From the NCBI GenBank assembly GCA_036503775.1, contig DASXWH010000123.1:1-30153 (forward strand): a stretch of DNA of 30,153 bases. Direction: 5' to 3'. Shown here piece by piece: positions 16,529 to 23,774 of the stretch. The notes below the pieces were generated by a model. That model saw only the letters and a program-made list of their open reading frames with translations. It did not search any database and was not told the DNA's origin. Origin of the DNA: Ohtaekwangia sp036503775 (GTDB lineage: Bacteria > Bacteroidota > Bacteroidia > Cytophagales > Cyclobacteriaceae). The first letter of the stretch is position 1, and each line of letters opens with the position of its first letter. A program made the position numbers and the translations under genes.

Positions 16529-16696
16529 ATGAAAAAGACCTCCCTCCTCTTGATCATGTCAGCGTTCATGGCCCTGTCAGCCTGTAGTTCGGAGTGTCAT
16601 TCCGTTTGTGCCGTCAAAGTAAAGCAGAACAAGAAAGTGCGTCATGTAAATCGCGCACCGATAAAACATAAAAAACCTAGCGGGAGCCTTATCTAG
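16529..16696 (+). CDS. small cysteine-rich, basic lipoprotein
   Basis: A 55-residue protein too short for usual ORF cut-offs. Start MKKTSLLLIMSAFMALSAC gives a textbook signal peptide with lipobox LSAC (Cys19). The mature part has two further cysteines (SSECHSVCAVKV) and then a strongly basic tail (KQNKKVRHVNRAPIKHKKP), ending in TAG at 16694. A perfect -7 box sits 4 bases ahead of the ATG, which supports expression. I do not recognise a family. The basic tail could bind a negatively charged partner such as LPS or nucleic acid, which is speculation. A 460-base non-coding, hairpin-rich region follows it. Confidence 0.75.
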   Translation: MKKTSLLLIMSAFMALSACSSECHSVCAVKVKQNKKVRHVNRAPIKHKKPSGSLI

Positions 16697-16703
16697 CTGG
16701 AGA

Positions 16704-16758
16704 GGGAAAGGAGCAAAGCCATGATACTTAGGGGTTGGTTAGTGGGCTTCTCCTTCCT
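16704..16758 (+). ncRNA. hairpin 1 of the array, 8 bases after the lipoprotein stop
   Basis: Bases 16704-16720 (GGAAAGGAGCAAAGCC core) pair with 16745-16758 (GGCTTCTCCTTCC core) in a stem of about 13-14 pairs with a two-base and a one-base bulge and a loop of about 24 bases. It may belong to the 3' UTR of the lipoprotein mRNA or to a separate RNA. Confidence 0.4.
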
Positions 16759-16788
16759 TTTAGAAATTACCGTTGTCTGAACGTATTC

Positions 16789-17106
16789 GGGGTGTTGAGT
16801 GTGTAGTGAAGTTGGTTGAAGAAGTTGATTCGTGGGCAGTAAAGAGATTGAACACACTCAGCTCACTCCCTATGAACTGAATTGAGAGGAAAGAGTAGAG
16901 GGTTGATTGTGTGCGTGAGTTTGGGTGTCGCGGGCGGATTGAGGAACAGATTTTTTACCTCAGACTCACACGCATGAATTCAGTAAGAACGTTAATTATT
17001 ATTCGTTAATCGTGTGCATGGGTTTGTGTGTGATGGCGAGAATGAAGCGGGGAGTATTGTGCTGTTGAGCGGGGCGACACACCCGGACTCACACCCACGA
17101 TTAACG
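16789..17106 (+). repeat. three related imperfect hairpin units in tandem
   Basis: Unit A: 16789-16804 with 16852-16869 (perfect core TGAGTGTGT/ACACACTCA plus about 7 more pairs across a bulge). Unit B: 16909-16925 with 16959-16975 (17 positions, one mismatch, four G-U pairs). Unit C: 17004-17032 with 17078-17106 (29 positions; the first 11, CGTTAATCGTG, are perfect). All have GT-rich left arms and CA-rich right arms, loops of 33-47 bases and a period of about 100-120 bases. Left arms of B and C, and right arms of all three, are related in sequence (shared CTCACAC-like core). Many differences between arms are G-U compatible in plus-strand RNA. There is no supported gene in 16697-17158. Confidence 0.65.
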
Positions 17107-17159
17107 CCTGCCTGACGGCAGGCAGGATTAACCCATAACGCCTGCCGAAAAGGCAAGGC
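17106..17159. repeat. GC-rich palindromes at the end of the hairpin array
   Basis: CCTGCCTG, loop ACGG, CAGGCAGG (17107-17126) is a perfect 8-bp stem. GCCTGCC, loop GAAAA, GGCAAGGC (17140-17159) is a second stem with one bulged A. The second touches the stop codon of the minus-strand DUF1573 gene and could act as its terminator, though no U-run follows. The CCTGCC/GGCAGG element looks like a dispersed intergenic repeat. Confidence 0.55.
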
Positions 17160-18232
17160 TATTCAGCATAACCGGTAAGTGTAATACGCTGCACCGGATT
17201 CTGCGGATCATTTGAATATACCGTCAACGCTTTTTGCAGCGTACCTTTCCGGTCCTGGGGAAGGAAAGATATCTTCACCATCGCTGTCTCTCCCGATTTT
17301 AATACTTTCTTTTCCGCTTCGGCTTTTACGCAGGTGCAGTTGCCTTGCAGGGAACGGATAGACAATTCTTTCTTACCGGTATTGGTAACAGCAACCTCGC
17401 GGATCACCGTATTATTCTGACTGAACCGGCCAAAATCTACATTACCGGAAGCGATCTTCATCTGTGGTGCTTTAGCTAACTCCTCTTTAGTGAGCTGCGG
17501 AAAGTAGTCTTCCAGGGTGGCCAGTACGGTAAACGATTTTACCGGGCTAAGCTCATCATTGGTATGCAGCTCAATGTTGTCAGATTGATAACCATATTGG
17601 TCCCTGAGTTTTCCATTATAGCTTACTTTAATATTCCCCTGTGCTCCGGGTGCTACAGTAACAGGCTGAACATCGGCTTTGATATAGGCCGGTCCAACTG
17701 TTTTGCCGGTAAAGGTGATCGGTTTTGTTCCTGAATTAATGAATATAAAATCGCGGGTTGTCAGTTCGTCCCTGCGGTATACTTTTCCCATGTTGAATGT
17801 ACCGTTCTTCAGCTTCCAGTTTCCATTAGCCACGGTAAAGCCAGTGGGTTCAACTGACCCGCCTGCATTCACCTGGCCCTTGATCTGAAGGATGATAGGG
17901 GTTGCCTCGTAGTCAGTAGTAACCGTAACCGACTTGGTAAAAAAACCGGGTCTGCCTTTCGGATCAAAGCGTGCCTGAATATAGCCGGTCTTGCCCGGAG
18001 CCACCGGATCTTTTGACCATGACGGAGTTGTACATCCGCAGGAAGCATTGGCTGACAGGATCTTCACCGGACGATCGCTGTTGTTGGTAAACATAAACTC
18101 ATGTGTCACCGGGCCACCTGCTTCTTTCACGGTACCAAAGTCAAAGGACTCTTCCCGGAATTGAATGGGTTTCAGCAATTGTCCATATCCCTGTGTGATC
18201 ACCAATAGCAGTATGCCAACAACTCGTATCAT
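17159..18232 (-). CDS. secreted DUF1573-repeat protein
   Basis: A 357-residue protein with a signal peptide (MIRVVGILLLVITQGYG). It contains at least two DUF1573 (Ig-like, ASPM/SPD2/Hydin-type) modules: EFMFTNNSDRPVKILSANAS with CGCTTPSW, and AVTNTGKKELSIRSLQGNCT with CV near the C-terminus, the latter closing with LTVYSNDPQNPVQRITLTGY. The cysteine pair after the NAS or GN sequence is the family signature; a central module lacks it. Such proteins are common and exported in Bacteroidota; their biochemical role is not established. A full -7 box lies on the minus strand 19 bases upstream. It is divergent from trpS. Confidence 0.9.
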   Translation of the reverse strand: MIRVVGILLLVITQGYGQLLKPIQFREESFDFGTVKEAGGPVTHEFMFTNNSDRPVKILSANASCGCTTPSWSKDPVAPGKTGYIQARFDPKGRPGFFTKSVTVTTDYEATPIILQIKGQVNAGGSVEPTGFTVANGNWKLKNGTFNMGKVYRRDELTTRDFIFINSGTKPITFTGKTVGPAYIKADVQPVTVAPGAQGNIKVSYNGKLRDQYGYQSDNIELHTNDELSPVKSFTVLATLEDYFPQLTKEELAKAPQMKIASGNVDFGRFSQNNTVIREVAVTNTGKKELSIRSLQGNCTCVKAEAEKKVLKSGETAMVKISFLPQDRKGTLQKALTVYSNDPQNPVQRITLTGYAE

Positions 18233-18251
18233 ATCCTGTTAATTTTAGTCC

Positions 18252-18259
18252 CAAATTTA
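18252..18259 (-). promoter_or_regulatory. -7 box TAAATTTG for the DUF1573 gene
   Basis: On the minus strand this is a full TAnnTTTG match, 19 bases upstream of the ATG at 18232. It lies in the 70-base divergent region shared with trpS. Confidence 0.5.
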
Positions 18260-18302
18260 AAACTAAATCAGATGTGGTTTATTTTATTTTCTTTGCAAAA
18301 CT

Positions 18303-19274
18303 ATGGCTAGAATTTTAACGGGCATCCAGAGCAGTGGACGGCCTCACCTTGGAAACCTGCTGGGCGCGATCATTCCTGCGATCCAACTTTCTCAAACGGC
18401 TGGAAATGAATCGTTCTTTTTCATCGCAGACCTCCATTCCCTTACGAGTATTAAGGACCCTGTAATGCGGGTTAACAATGTCAATGCTGTAGCAGCAGCC
18501 TGGCTGGCATTTGGCTTTGATGTAGACAAGAATTACCTCTACCGCCAGTCCCGGATTCCCGAAGTGTGTGAGCTCACGTGGTACTTAAATTGCCTCACGC
18601 CATTTCCGATGCTGGCCAACGCACATTCTTTCAAAGACAAATCTGAAAAACTGTCGGATGTAAATGCGGGACTCTTCACCTATCCGGTGCTGATGACCGC
18701 AGACATTATCCTGTATGACGCTAATTTTGTTCCGGTAGGAAAAGATCAGCGTCAGCACCTGGAGATGGCCCGTGACATCGCCACCGTATTCAATACTACC
18801 TATGGTGAAACCTTTGTGGTACCCGAGGCAAAAATTGAAGAAACGGTGATGACCATTCCCGGTACGGATGGTCAGAAGATGAGTAAGTCGTATGGCAACA
18901 TTATTGATATCTTTCTCCCGGAAAAAGAATTACTGAAGCAGATCAAGCTGATAAAATCCGACAGCACACCGCTGGAAGATGCCAAAAATCCGGATACGGA
19001 TACAACTTTTGCTATCTACAGTTTACTGGCAACAGAAGAGCAGAAGCAAACGCTACGCAGTAAATACCTGGCAGGCAACTATGGCTATGGCCATGCCAAG
19101 CAGGAGCTCTTTGAACTTATCGTTGAGAAATTCAAAAAAGAACGTGAGGCCTTTAATTTCTATATGAACAACCTTGGTGAACTCGAACGAAAACTGGAAC
19201 AGGGTGAAGCGAAAGCCCGGGTTATCGCATTCGAAGTGCTGGACAGGGTGAGGAAAAAGGTAGGATTCAGATGA
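18303..19274 (+). CDS. trpS: tryptophanyl-tRNA synthetase
   Basis: A 323-residue class I aminoacyl-tRNA synthetase, full length for bacterial TrpRS. The HIGH-like motif is GRPHLGNL (residues 12-19) and the KMSKS loop is KMSKS at 192-196. The intervening QSRIPEVCELTWYLNCLTPF, NAGLFTYPVLMTADIILYDA and VPVGKDQRQHLEMARDIA are diagnostic of TrpRS. It charges tRNA-Trp with tryptophan in the cytoplasm. TTTCTTTG (18288-18295) lies just upstream and is one base off the -7 consensus, so the leader would be very short. A long inverted repeat starts just after the stop. Confidence 0.97.
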   Translation: MARILTGIQSSGRPHLGNLLGAIIPAIQLSQTAGNESFFFIADLHSLTSIKDPVMRVNNVNAVAAAWLAFGFDVDKNYLYRQSRIPEVCELTWYLNCLTPFPMLANAHSFKDKSEKLSDVNAGLFTYPVLMTADIILYDANFVPVGKDQRQHLEMARDIATVFNTTYGETFVVPEAKIEETVMTIPGTDGQKMSKSYGNIIDIFLPEKELLKQIKLIKSDSTPLEDAKNPDTDTTFAIYSLLATEEQKQTLRSKYLAGNYGYGHAKQELFELIVEKFKKEREAFNFYMNNLGELERKLEQGEAKARVIAFEVLDRVRKKVGFR

Positions 19275-19275
19275 T

Positions 19276-19349
19276 CAATTAGCAGTTATCAATGAACAAT
19301 TATCAATTGTGGCTATGCCTTTAAAGTGTTCATTGATAATTACGAATTG
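19276..19349. terminator. long imperfect inverted repeat between convergent genes
   Basis: Arms 19276-19298 and 19327-19349 (23 bases each; 20 match as an inverted repeat, including TTATCAATGAACA) flank a 28-base spacer. The element fills the gap between the trpS stop and the stop of the convergent minus-strand gene, as a two-way terminator would. Its design matches the lutA-lutB element. Confidence 0.65.
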
Positions 19350-19356
19350 AAAATTG

Positions 19357-19716
19357 TTACTTCGCAGTCCAGACAACTTCCTGTTTATCTTTTCCGATCG
19401 TCAGCACGATACGCGGAGGGTTGGGCGCCAGAACCAGCTTGGTATCTTTTCCGGCATACTTATCCGTCTCTACAAATATTCCTTTTCCGAGATAAGCAAT
19501 CGGCATGAGCACATCATTGTCCGGGCAAAGATCATCGTGTATATCCTGTAATGCTTCTTCCAGGTATTCGCCATAACTCACCTGAAAAGCATCTTCCATA
19601 TCGTGAAGCTGTTCTTCCAGGTCATCATACTTGGGGTTGTTGTAATCGATCTTCTCCAGTTCAGTTCGTTTCGCTACAATTTCCTGCAGCGCTTTGTCGA
19701 GAGCCTTAATGTCCAT
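19357..19716 (-). CDS. conserved hypothetical protein
   Basis: A 119-residue protein, starting at the ATG at 19716 (MDIKALDKALQEIVAKRTEL); a TTG 18 bases upstream is a less likely start. The first 60 residues are charged and helical (DYNNPKYDDLEEQLHDMEDA), probably a helical hairpin or coiled coil. The second half is mostly strand-like (DVLMPIAYLGKGIFVETDKY; LVLAPNPPRIVLTIGKDKQE). It has no signal peptide or membrane segment, so it is cytoplasmic. I believe similar proteins occur in other Bacteroidota, but I know no function. Confidence 0.75.
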   Translation of the reverse strand: MDIKALDKALQEIVAKRTELEKIDYNNPKYDDLEEQLHDMEDAFQVSYGEYLEEALQDIHDDLCPDNDVLMPIAYLGKGIFVETDKYAGKDTKLVLAPNPPRIVLTIGKDKQEVVWTAK

Positions 19717-19900
19717 GCGGTAATTTTTTGTCAAAGATTAAAGAAATCAGCGAATTTGAAAAATAAAATTTCGTGCCCTTCCCGGCCAGGAATGACCTGC
19801 CAACAAAAAATCTTTAAAACCTGCTTTTGCCGAATCTCCTTCGTTATTGTACTATCACACATCCATATCCAGTACCTTTAACCCGTTAACTACGACCACC

Positions 19901-20995
19901 ATGAAAGAAGATTTCCTTCCTCTTAACGGCACAGACCACATTGAATTTTATGTGGGCAATGCCAAGCAGGCTTCACTCTATTACCAGCATTGTATGGGGT
20001 TTGAACTGGTCGCTTATGCCGGTCCGGAAACAGGGATTCGCGACCGTGCTTCCTACGTTTTACAACAGAATAAAATCCGTTTTGTACTTACCACTTCACT
20101 GCATCAGGATTCGTATATCGCAGATCACGTAAAACGTCATGGTGACGGAGTAAAAGTGCTGGCACTCTGGGTGGATGACGCACGAAAGTCATTCCAGGAA
20201 ACAACATCGCGGGGGGCGTTGCCCGTACAGGAACCCAAAGTACTGAAAGATGATTCGGGTGAAGTCGTTATTGCTTCCATCAAAACCTATGGTGAAACCA
20301 TTCACACTTTTGTTGAACGTAAAAACTACCGCGGCCCTTTTTTACCAGGCTATAAACCGGTAACAAATAAACTCAGAACCGAGCCCATCGGATTGAAATA
20401 TGTAGATCACTGTGTGGGTAACGTTGAACTCGGACAAATGAACACCTGGGTAGAATTCTATGAACGGGTCATGGGCTTCAGCCTGCTGGTTACATTCGAT
20501 GACAAAGATATTTCCACGGAATACAGCGCGCTGATGTCTAAGGTGGTCTCCAGCGGCAATGGTTACATCAAGTTCCCGATCAATGAACCGGCAGACGGAA
20601 AGAAAAAATCACAGATCGAAGAATACCTGGATTTTTACAATGGTGCCGGTGTTCAACACATCGCCATTGCCACAGATGATATCATCCATACCGTTACCGA
20701 ATTACGTAAACGCGGTATTGAATTCCTCTATGTACCCGACAATTACTATGATGAGGTGGTAGAACGCGTAGGTGCCATTGAAGAAGATATGAAAGAGCTG
20801 AAGAAGCTCAACATCCTGATTGACCGTGATGAAGAAGGATACCTGCTGCAGATCTTCACTAAACCCGCGCAAGATCGCCCAACCCTTTTCTTCGAGATCA
20901 TTGAGCGTAATGGTGCGAAATCATTTGGCAAAGGAAATTTCAAAGCGCTGTTTGAATCTATTGAACGGGAGCAGGCATTGAGAGGAAACCTTTAA
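19901..20995 (+). CDS. hppD: 4-hydroxyphenylpyruvate dioxygenase
   Basis: A 364-residue protein, start at 19901 (MKEDFLPLNGTDHIEFYVGN); a further upstream ATG at 19847 would add a poor 18-residue extension. Two VOC modules are visible, the second with the iron ligands His170 (VDHCVGNVE), His253 (GVQHIAIATDD) and Glu332 (FFEIIERNG). LLQIFTKP and the C-terminal gate helix GKGNFKALFESIEREQ are diagnostic of HPPD and argue against hydroxymandelate synthase. The enzyme converts 4-hydroxyphenylpyruvate to homogentisate in tyrosine breakdown. No homogentisate dioxygenase or fumarylacetoacetase gene is in the window. TACCTTTA (19873-19880) upstream is one base off the -7 consensus. Confidence 0.96.
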   Translation: MKEDFLPLNGTDHIEFYVGNAKQASLYYQHCMGFELVAYAGPETGIRDRASYVLQQNKIRFVLTTSLHQDSYIADHVKRHGDGVKVLALWVDDARKSFQETTSRGALPVQEPKVLKDDSGEVVIASIKTYGETIHTFVERKNYRGPFLPGYKPVTNKLRTEPIGLKYVDHCVGNVELGQMNTWVEFYERVMGFSLLVTFDDKDISTEYSALMSKVVSSGNGYIKFPINEPADGKKKSQIEEYLDFYNGAGVQHIAIATDDIIHTVTELRKRGIEFLYVPDNYYDEVVERVGAIEEDMKELKKLNILIDRDEEGYLLQIFTKPAQDRPTLFFEIIERNGAKSFGKGNFKALFESIEREQALRGNL

Positions 20996-20997
20996 TT

Positions 20998-21060
20998 CGA
21001 TGTACGATTTACAATCCAGGAATTACGATTGTCAACACTAAAATCGTAAATCGTACATCG
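20998..21060. terminator. inverted repeat with perfect 15-bp arms between convergent genes
   Basis: CGATGTACGATTTAC (20998-21012) and its exact reverse complement (21046-21060) flank a 33-base spacer that holds another TTACGATT able to pair with the right arm. It begins two bases after the hppD stop and ends three bases before the stop of the minus-strand acyltransferase, so it is probably a two-way terminator. Confidence 0.7.
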
Positions 21061-21063
21061 TAC

Positions 21064-21618
21064 TTACAAATGTCCCATCCCCTTCTGCGGAACTTTTCCC
21101 TGAACAGGCCTGAAGAAATTCAGGATCGTTTCAAAATCTTTTGCCTGATCAAGGGAAGGATATAACGGATCTGAAAACAGGGCTTGTTTATTTTTGTAAT
21201 CCAATCCCACCATAATGATGGGTACCTTAGCTGCTTTGGCAATGAAATAAAATCCCGTTTTAAGCTTATCGACTTTCTTCCGTGTACCTTCCGGGGAAAG
21301 AGCAATGGCAAAATTTTCATGCGCATTGAATATGGCTGCCACCTGATCGACTACATTATTCGCGCTTTTACGATCAACCGGTGTGCCCCCGAGCCAGCGG
21401 AATATAAACCCGAAGGGCGAATCGAATAATTCTTTCTTGGCAAGAAATCGCGTACGATTGATTTTTGTGATGCTTCTGTATGCCAGCAGTACCATGAAGT
21501 CCCAGTTACTGGTATGCGGCCCCACAATGATGATATACTTTTTCAGTTGCGGAAATGGAAAGAGTATATCCGTTTTCCATCCGAAAAGGCTAAGCACAGT
21601 TTTCCAGAAGAAGCGCAT
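21064..21618 (-). CDS. 1-acyl-glycerol-3-phosphate acyltransferase-like protein
   Basis: A 184-residue protein of the PlsC superfamily. The catalytic HX4D motif is HTSNWD (His35-Asp40), followed by GGTPVDR near residue 78 and the ALSPEGTRKK block around residue 107, which binds the acyl acceptor phosphate. It is shorter than a typical PlsC (about 240 residues) and has only a weakly hydrophobic N-terminus, matching the short glycerol-acyltransferase-like proteins seen in Bacteroidota. It probably transfers an acyl chain to a lysolipid at the inner membrane; acceptor uncertain. Confidence 0.88.
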   Translation of the reverse strand: MRFFWKTVLSLFGWKTDILFPFPQLKKYIIIVGPHTSNWDFMVLLAYRSITKINRTRFLAKKELFDSPFGFIFRWLGGTPVDRKSANNVVDQVAAIFNAHENFAIALSPEGTRKKVDKLKTGFYFIAKAAKVPIIMVGLDYKNKQALFSDPLYPSLDQAKDFETILNFFRPVQGKVPQKGMGHL

Positions 21619-21622
21619 GGTC

Positions 21623-21714
21623 AGGTTTAACGTTTAAAGTTTACGCTTTAAAACTGGCATTTCAAATTTTAGGTGATTCCAATACCCTTAAACATTGAAC
21701 ATTAAACTTTAACT
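21623..21714. repeat. AT-rich inverted repeat of TTTAAAGTTTA/TTAAACTTTAA type
   Basis: GTTTAACGTTTAAAGTTTAC on the left (21624-21643) and AACATTGAACATTAAACTTT on the right (21691-21710) can form an imperfect stem. It lies between two minus-strand genes; the response-regulator stop is in the right end. The same sequence style recurs at 22227-22318. Confidence 0.5.
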
Positions 21715-22108
21715 AACTCAAATTCCGTATGGACCCTTTAACCTTCATCGCCCGATCAATTTCAGCAAAGAATCGATCTTCCCGAAAAGGCTTTTGAATG
21801 AAGGATGCTAATCCAGATTCGCGGGCATACCGTATCTTATCCGAGTAATAGTTAGTGGTCAGGAAAACCACGGGAATATCTTCCAGGGCCGCGTTGTTCT
21901 TGATGGTTTTAAGCAGGTCAAAACCATTACTGCCTGGCGTATCGAAATCACTCAACACGAGGCTTATCTCATCCGTAGTGTGCTCCAGTAAATTGTACGC
22001 TTCTTCAGCAGTAGAGGCATCGAGGGTATTATAGCCTTTGTGACGAAGAGTCTTGCAAATGAAATGTCGGGCAAAAGAAAGGTCTTCAACTACCAGAATT
22101 GTTTTCAT
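21713..22108 (-). CDS. single-domain response regulator (CheY-like)
   Basis: A 131-residue receiver domain, start at 22108 (MKTILVVEDLSFARHF); the reading frame extends upstream to 22264, but that part is low-complexity Pro/Ser sequence over an intergenic repeat and is not supported. The acidic pair is Glu8-Asp9, the phosphoacceptor Asp54 (LSDFDTPG; Thr instead of the usual Met two positions on), the switch Thr84 or Thr85 (FLTTNY) and Lys106 (IQKPF). There is no output domain, so it probably acts by protein contact. No histidine kinase is adjacent. Confidence 0.92.
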   Translation of the reverse strand: MKTILVVEDLSFARHFICKTLRHKGYNTLDASTAEEAYNLLEHTTDEISLVLSDFDTPGSNGFDLLKTIKNNAALEDIPVVFLTTNYYSDKIRYARESGLASFIQKPFREDRFFAEIDRAMKVKGSIRNLS

Positions 22109-22226
22109 AGGGGTCTCATTTAATTCTGTATGGAAGATACGCTCCCCGGATAGCGGTTGACAGGACGGCCTTAACACTGGCGGCTTTGGCCGGATATCTG
22201 GTGGGGAATTACAGGTTGGCGGAAAG

Positions 22227-22318
22227 TTTAAGGTTTGAGGTTGTGAGATAACTTTGAACATCAAACTTTAAACCTTCAACCCTAAACTTTAAACCTTGAA
22301 CTTTAAACTTTAAACCTC
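22227..22318. repeat. tandem 21-base repeat and inverted repeat upstream of the response regulator
   Basis: CTTTAAACCTT-type units of 21 bases start at 22266, 22287 and 22308 (the last partial). The left part (22223-22242, AAAGTTTAAGGTTTGAGGTT) is their approximate inverse, so the block can fold. The whole 22109-22374 gap between the response regulator and the DinB-like gene holds no gene I can support. Confidence 0.6.
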
Positions 22319-22374
22319 TCATCCGTGTTGAACTCACACTAACCCGATTTAACAATAACCTTATATCTACCATC

Positions 22375-22881
22375 ATGAAAACAGAAACATTAGCCGACAA
22401 CAAGCTGATCGTAAGCATGCTGCTGAAATCGTGGACTGTTCACATTTCAAAAGTGAATGAACTTCTTGATATTCTTCCGGATGAAAAATTAAAAGAGCCG
22501 GTTGCTCCAGGTCGGAACACCGGGATCTACCTTTTGGGTCATCTGGCTGCAGTTCACGATGCCTTATTTCCCCTGCTCAATTTCGGAAACCGGTTGTACC
22601 CTCAGCTTGAAATCCCTTTTGTAAAAAGCCCGGATAACTCGGGACATGAATTTCCTTCAGTTGCCGATCTGAAACTTTACTGGAATGTTGTGAATAACAC
22701 ATTGCTGGAGAAGTTCAATCAGCTGGAACCTGAAGAATGGTTAAGTCGCCATACGGCAGTATCGGAAGCTGACTTTGCCAAAGAACCTCATCGTAACAAA
22801 CTCAATGTGCTGATCAGCCGGACGAATCACCTGGCTTATCATTGGGGCCAGCTCGTGCTGTTAAAAGGCAAAGGAGATTGA
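22375..22881 (+). CDS. DinB-superfamily (YfiT-like) metal-binding protein
   Basis: A 168-residue four-helix-bundle protein of the DinB/YfiT group. Candidate metal ligands are His56 and His61 (LLGHLAAVHDAL) and His152 and His156 (NHLAYHWGQL), the last being the typical closing motif. Members bind divalent metal, and some act as bacillithiol or other thiol transferases; the substrate here is unknown. It is divergent from the response regulator and is followed by a strong hairpin. Confidence 0.87.
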   Translation: MKTETLADNKLIVSMLLKSWTVHISKVNELLDILPDEKLKEPVAPGRNTGIYLLGHLAAVHDALFPLLNFGNRLYPQLEIPFVKSPDNSGHEFPSVADLKLYWNVVNNTLLEKFNQLEPEEWLSRHTAVSEADFAKEPHRNKLNVLISRTNHLAYHWGQLVLLKGKGD

Positions 22882-22891
22882 TTGTTATCCA

Positions 22892-22929
22892 GATCGGAGT
22901 CACTCCGCAAATGCGGAGTGACTCCGATC
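22892..22929. terminator. perfect 17-bp hairpin, two-way terminator or REP-like element
   Basis: GATCGGAGTCACTCCGC (22892-22908), loop AAAT, then the exact reverse complement (22913-22929). Each arm is itself nearly palindromic (GGAGTCACTCC), so cruciform-like alternative folds exist. It starts 10 bases after the DinB-like stop, and its right arm contains two bases of the terC stop codon. Confidence 0.8.
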
Positions 22930-23692
22930 ACGTCAGAGAATCCGATCGTTTCACGTTGATCTTGCCGGTCGTTTTTATTTCAACAGCTGATGTCTTTGTG
23001 CGTATCTTCATGTTCAGCAACTCAACACCCAGTGCAAAGGCCATAGAAAAATAAATATATCCGCGCGGAACGTGCACGTGAAATCCTTCCACGACCAGCA
23101 GCGTGCCGATCATCACCAGAAAAGAAATAGCCAGTATTTTCATAGCCGGATGTTTTTCAATGAAGGTACTTATGCCTCTGGCGAAGATCAGCATCACCGC
23201 CAGTGAGATCAGAATGGCAATTACGATAATGAGGATGCTTTCCACCAGTCCGATAGCCGTGAGGATCGAATCCAGAGAAAAGATCAGATCGATCATCACG
23301 ATCTGAATTACCGCAGCCCGCAGGCTGACCACCCGTGGCTTATTCTTTTTCTTCTCCCCACTCTCCAGCTTGGTATGAATTTCAGAAACGCTTTTTCCGA
23401 TGAGGAATAATCCACCGGCAATAAGGATCATATCACGGTAACTCAGGTGAAGGGAGAATAATGTCAGCACCGGTTTTTGCAATCCGATGAGCCACGCTAC
23501 ACCCAGCAATAGCCCGATCCGTGCGGCCAGGGCAAGCCCGATACCCAATAGTCGTGCTTTCGATTGTTGTGCTTCCGGAAGTTTATTCGAAATGATCGAG
23601 ATGAACACTACATTGTCAATGCCCAGAACAATTTCCAGGAATGTAAGTGTCAGCAGGCTGACAAGCCCTTCAGTAGTTAACAGGTACTCCAT
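22928..23692 (-). CDS. TerC-family integral membrane protein
   Basis: A 254-residue protein with seven or so hydrophobic helices. Both family signature blocks are present: LEIVLGIDNVVFISI (Asp26) and DLIFSLDSILTAIG (Asp141), the conserved acidic residues proposed to bind metal. A cytoplasmic basic loop (KLESGEKKKNKPR) lies between the halves and a polar tail of about 25 residues ends the protein. TerC/Alx proteins are linked to manganese export and tellurite resistance. The last bases of the gene lie in a strong hairpin. Confidence 0.93.
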   Translation of the reverse strand: MEYLLTTEGLVSLLTLTFLEIVLGIDNVVFISIISNKLPEAQQSKARLLGIGLALAARIGLLLGVAWLIGLQKPVLTLFSLHLSYRDMILIAGGLFLIGKSVSEIHTKLESGEKKKNKPRVVSLRAAVIQIVMIDLIFSLDSILTAIGLVESILIIVIAILISLAVMLIFARGISTFIEKHPAMKILAISFLVMIGTLLVVEGFHVHVPRGYIYFSMAFALGVELLNMKIRTKTSAVEIKTTGKINVKRSDSLT

Positions 23693-23774
23693 TCCCTGAG
23701 CATCTAAATTCAGACGCCAGTGAAATGACGATGAGCCTTGAGAAATTCATTCCCCAGTGTGTTACGTTACCAGA

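Noticed and set aside
16257..16569. Short open frames on both strands (75 and 85 residues) between mtaB and the small lipoprotein
   Set aside because: No signal, motif or start context; the minus one overlaps the lipoprotein promoter and start.
16789..17106. Hairpin units as a CRISPR array
   Set aside because: Units are imperfect, about 100-120 bases apart and themselves inverted repeats; there are no identical short repeats with unique spacers and no cas genes.
22109..22264. 52-residue extension of the response regulator
   Set aside because: It is Pro/Ser-rich, encoded over an intergenic repeat, and receiver domains begin at MKTILVVED.
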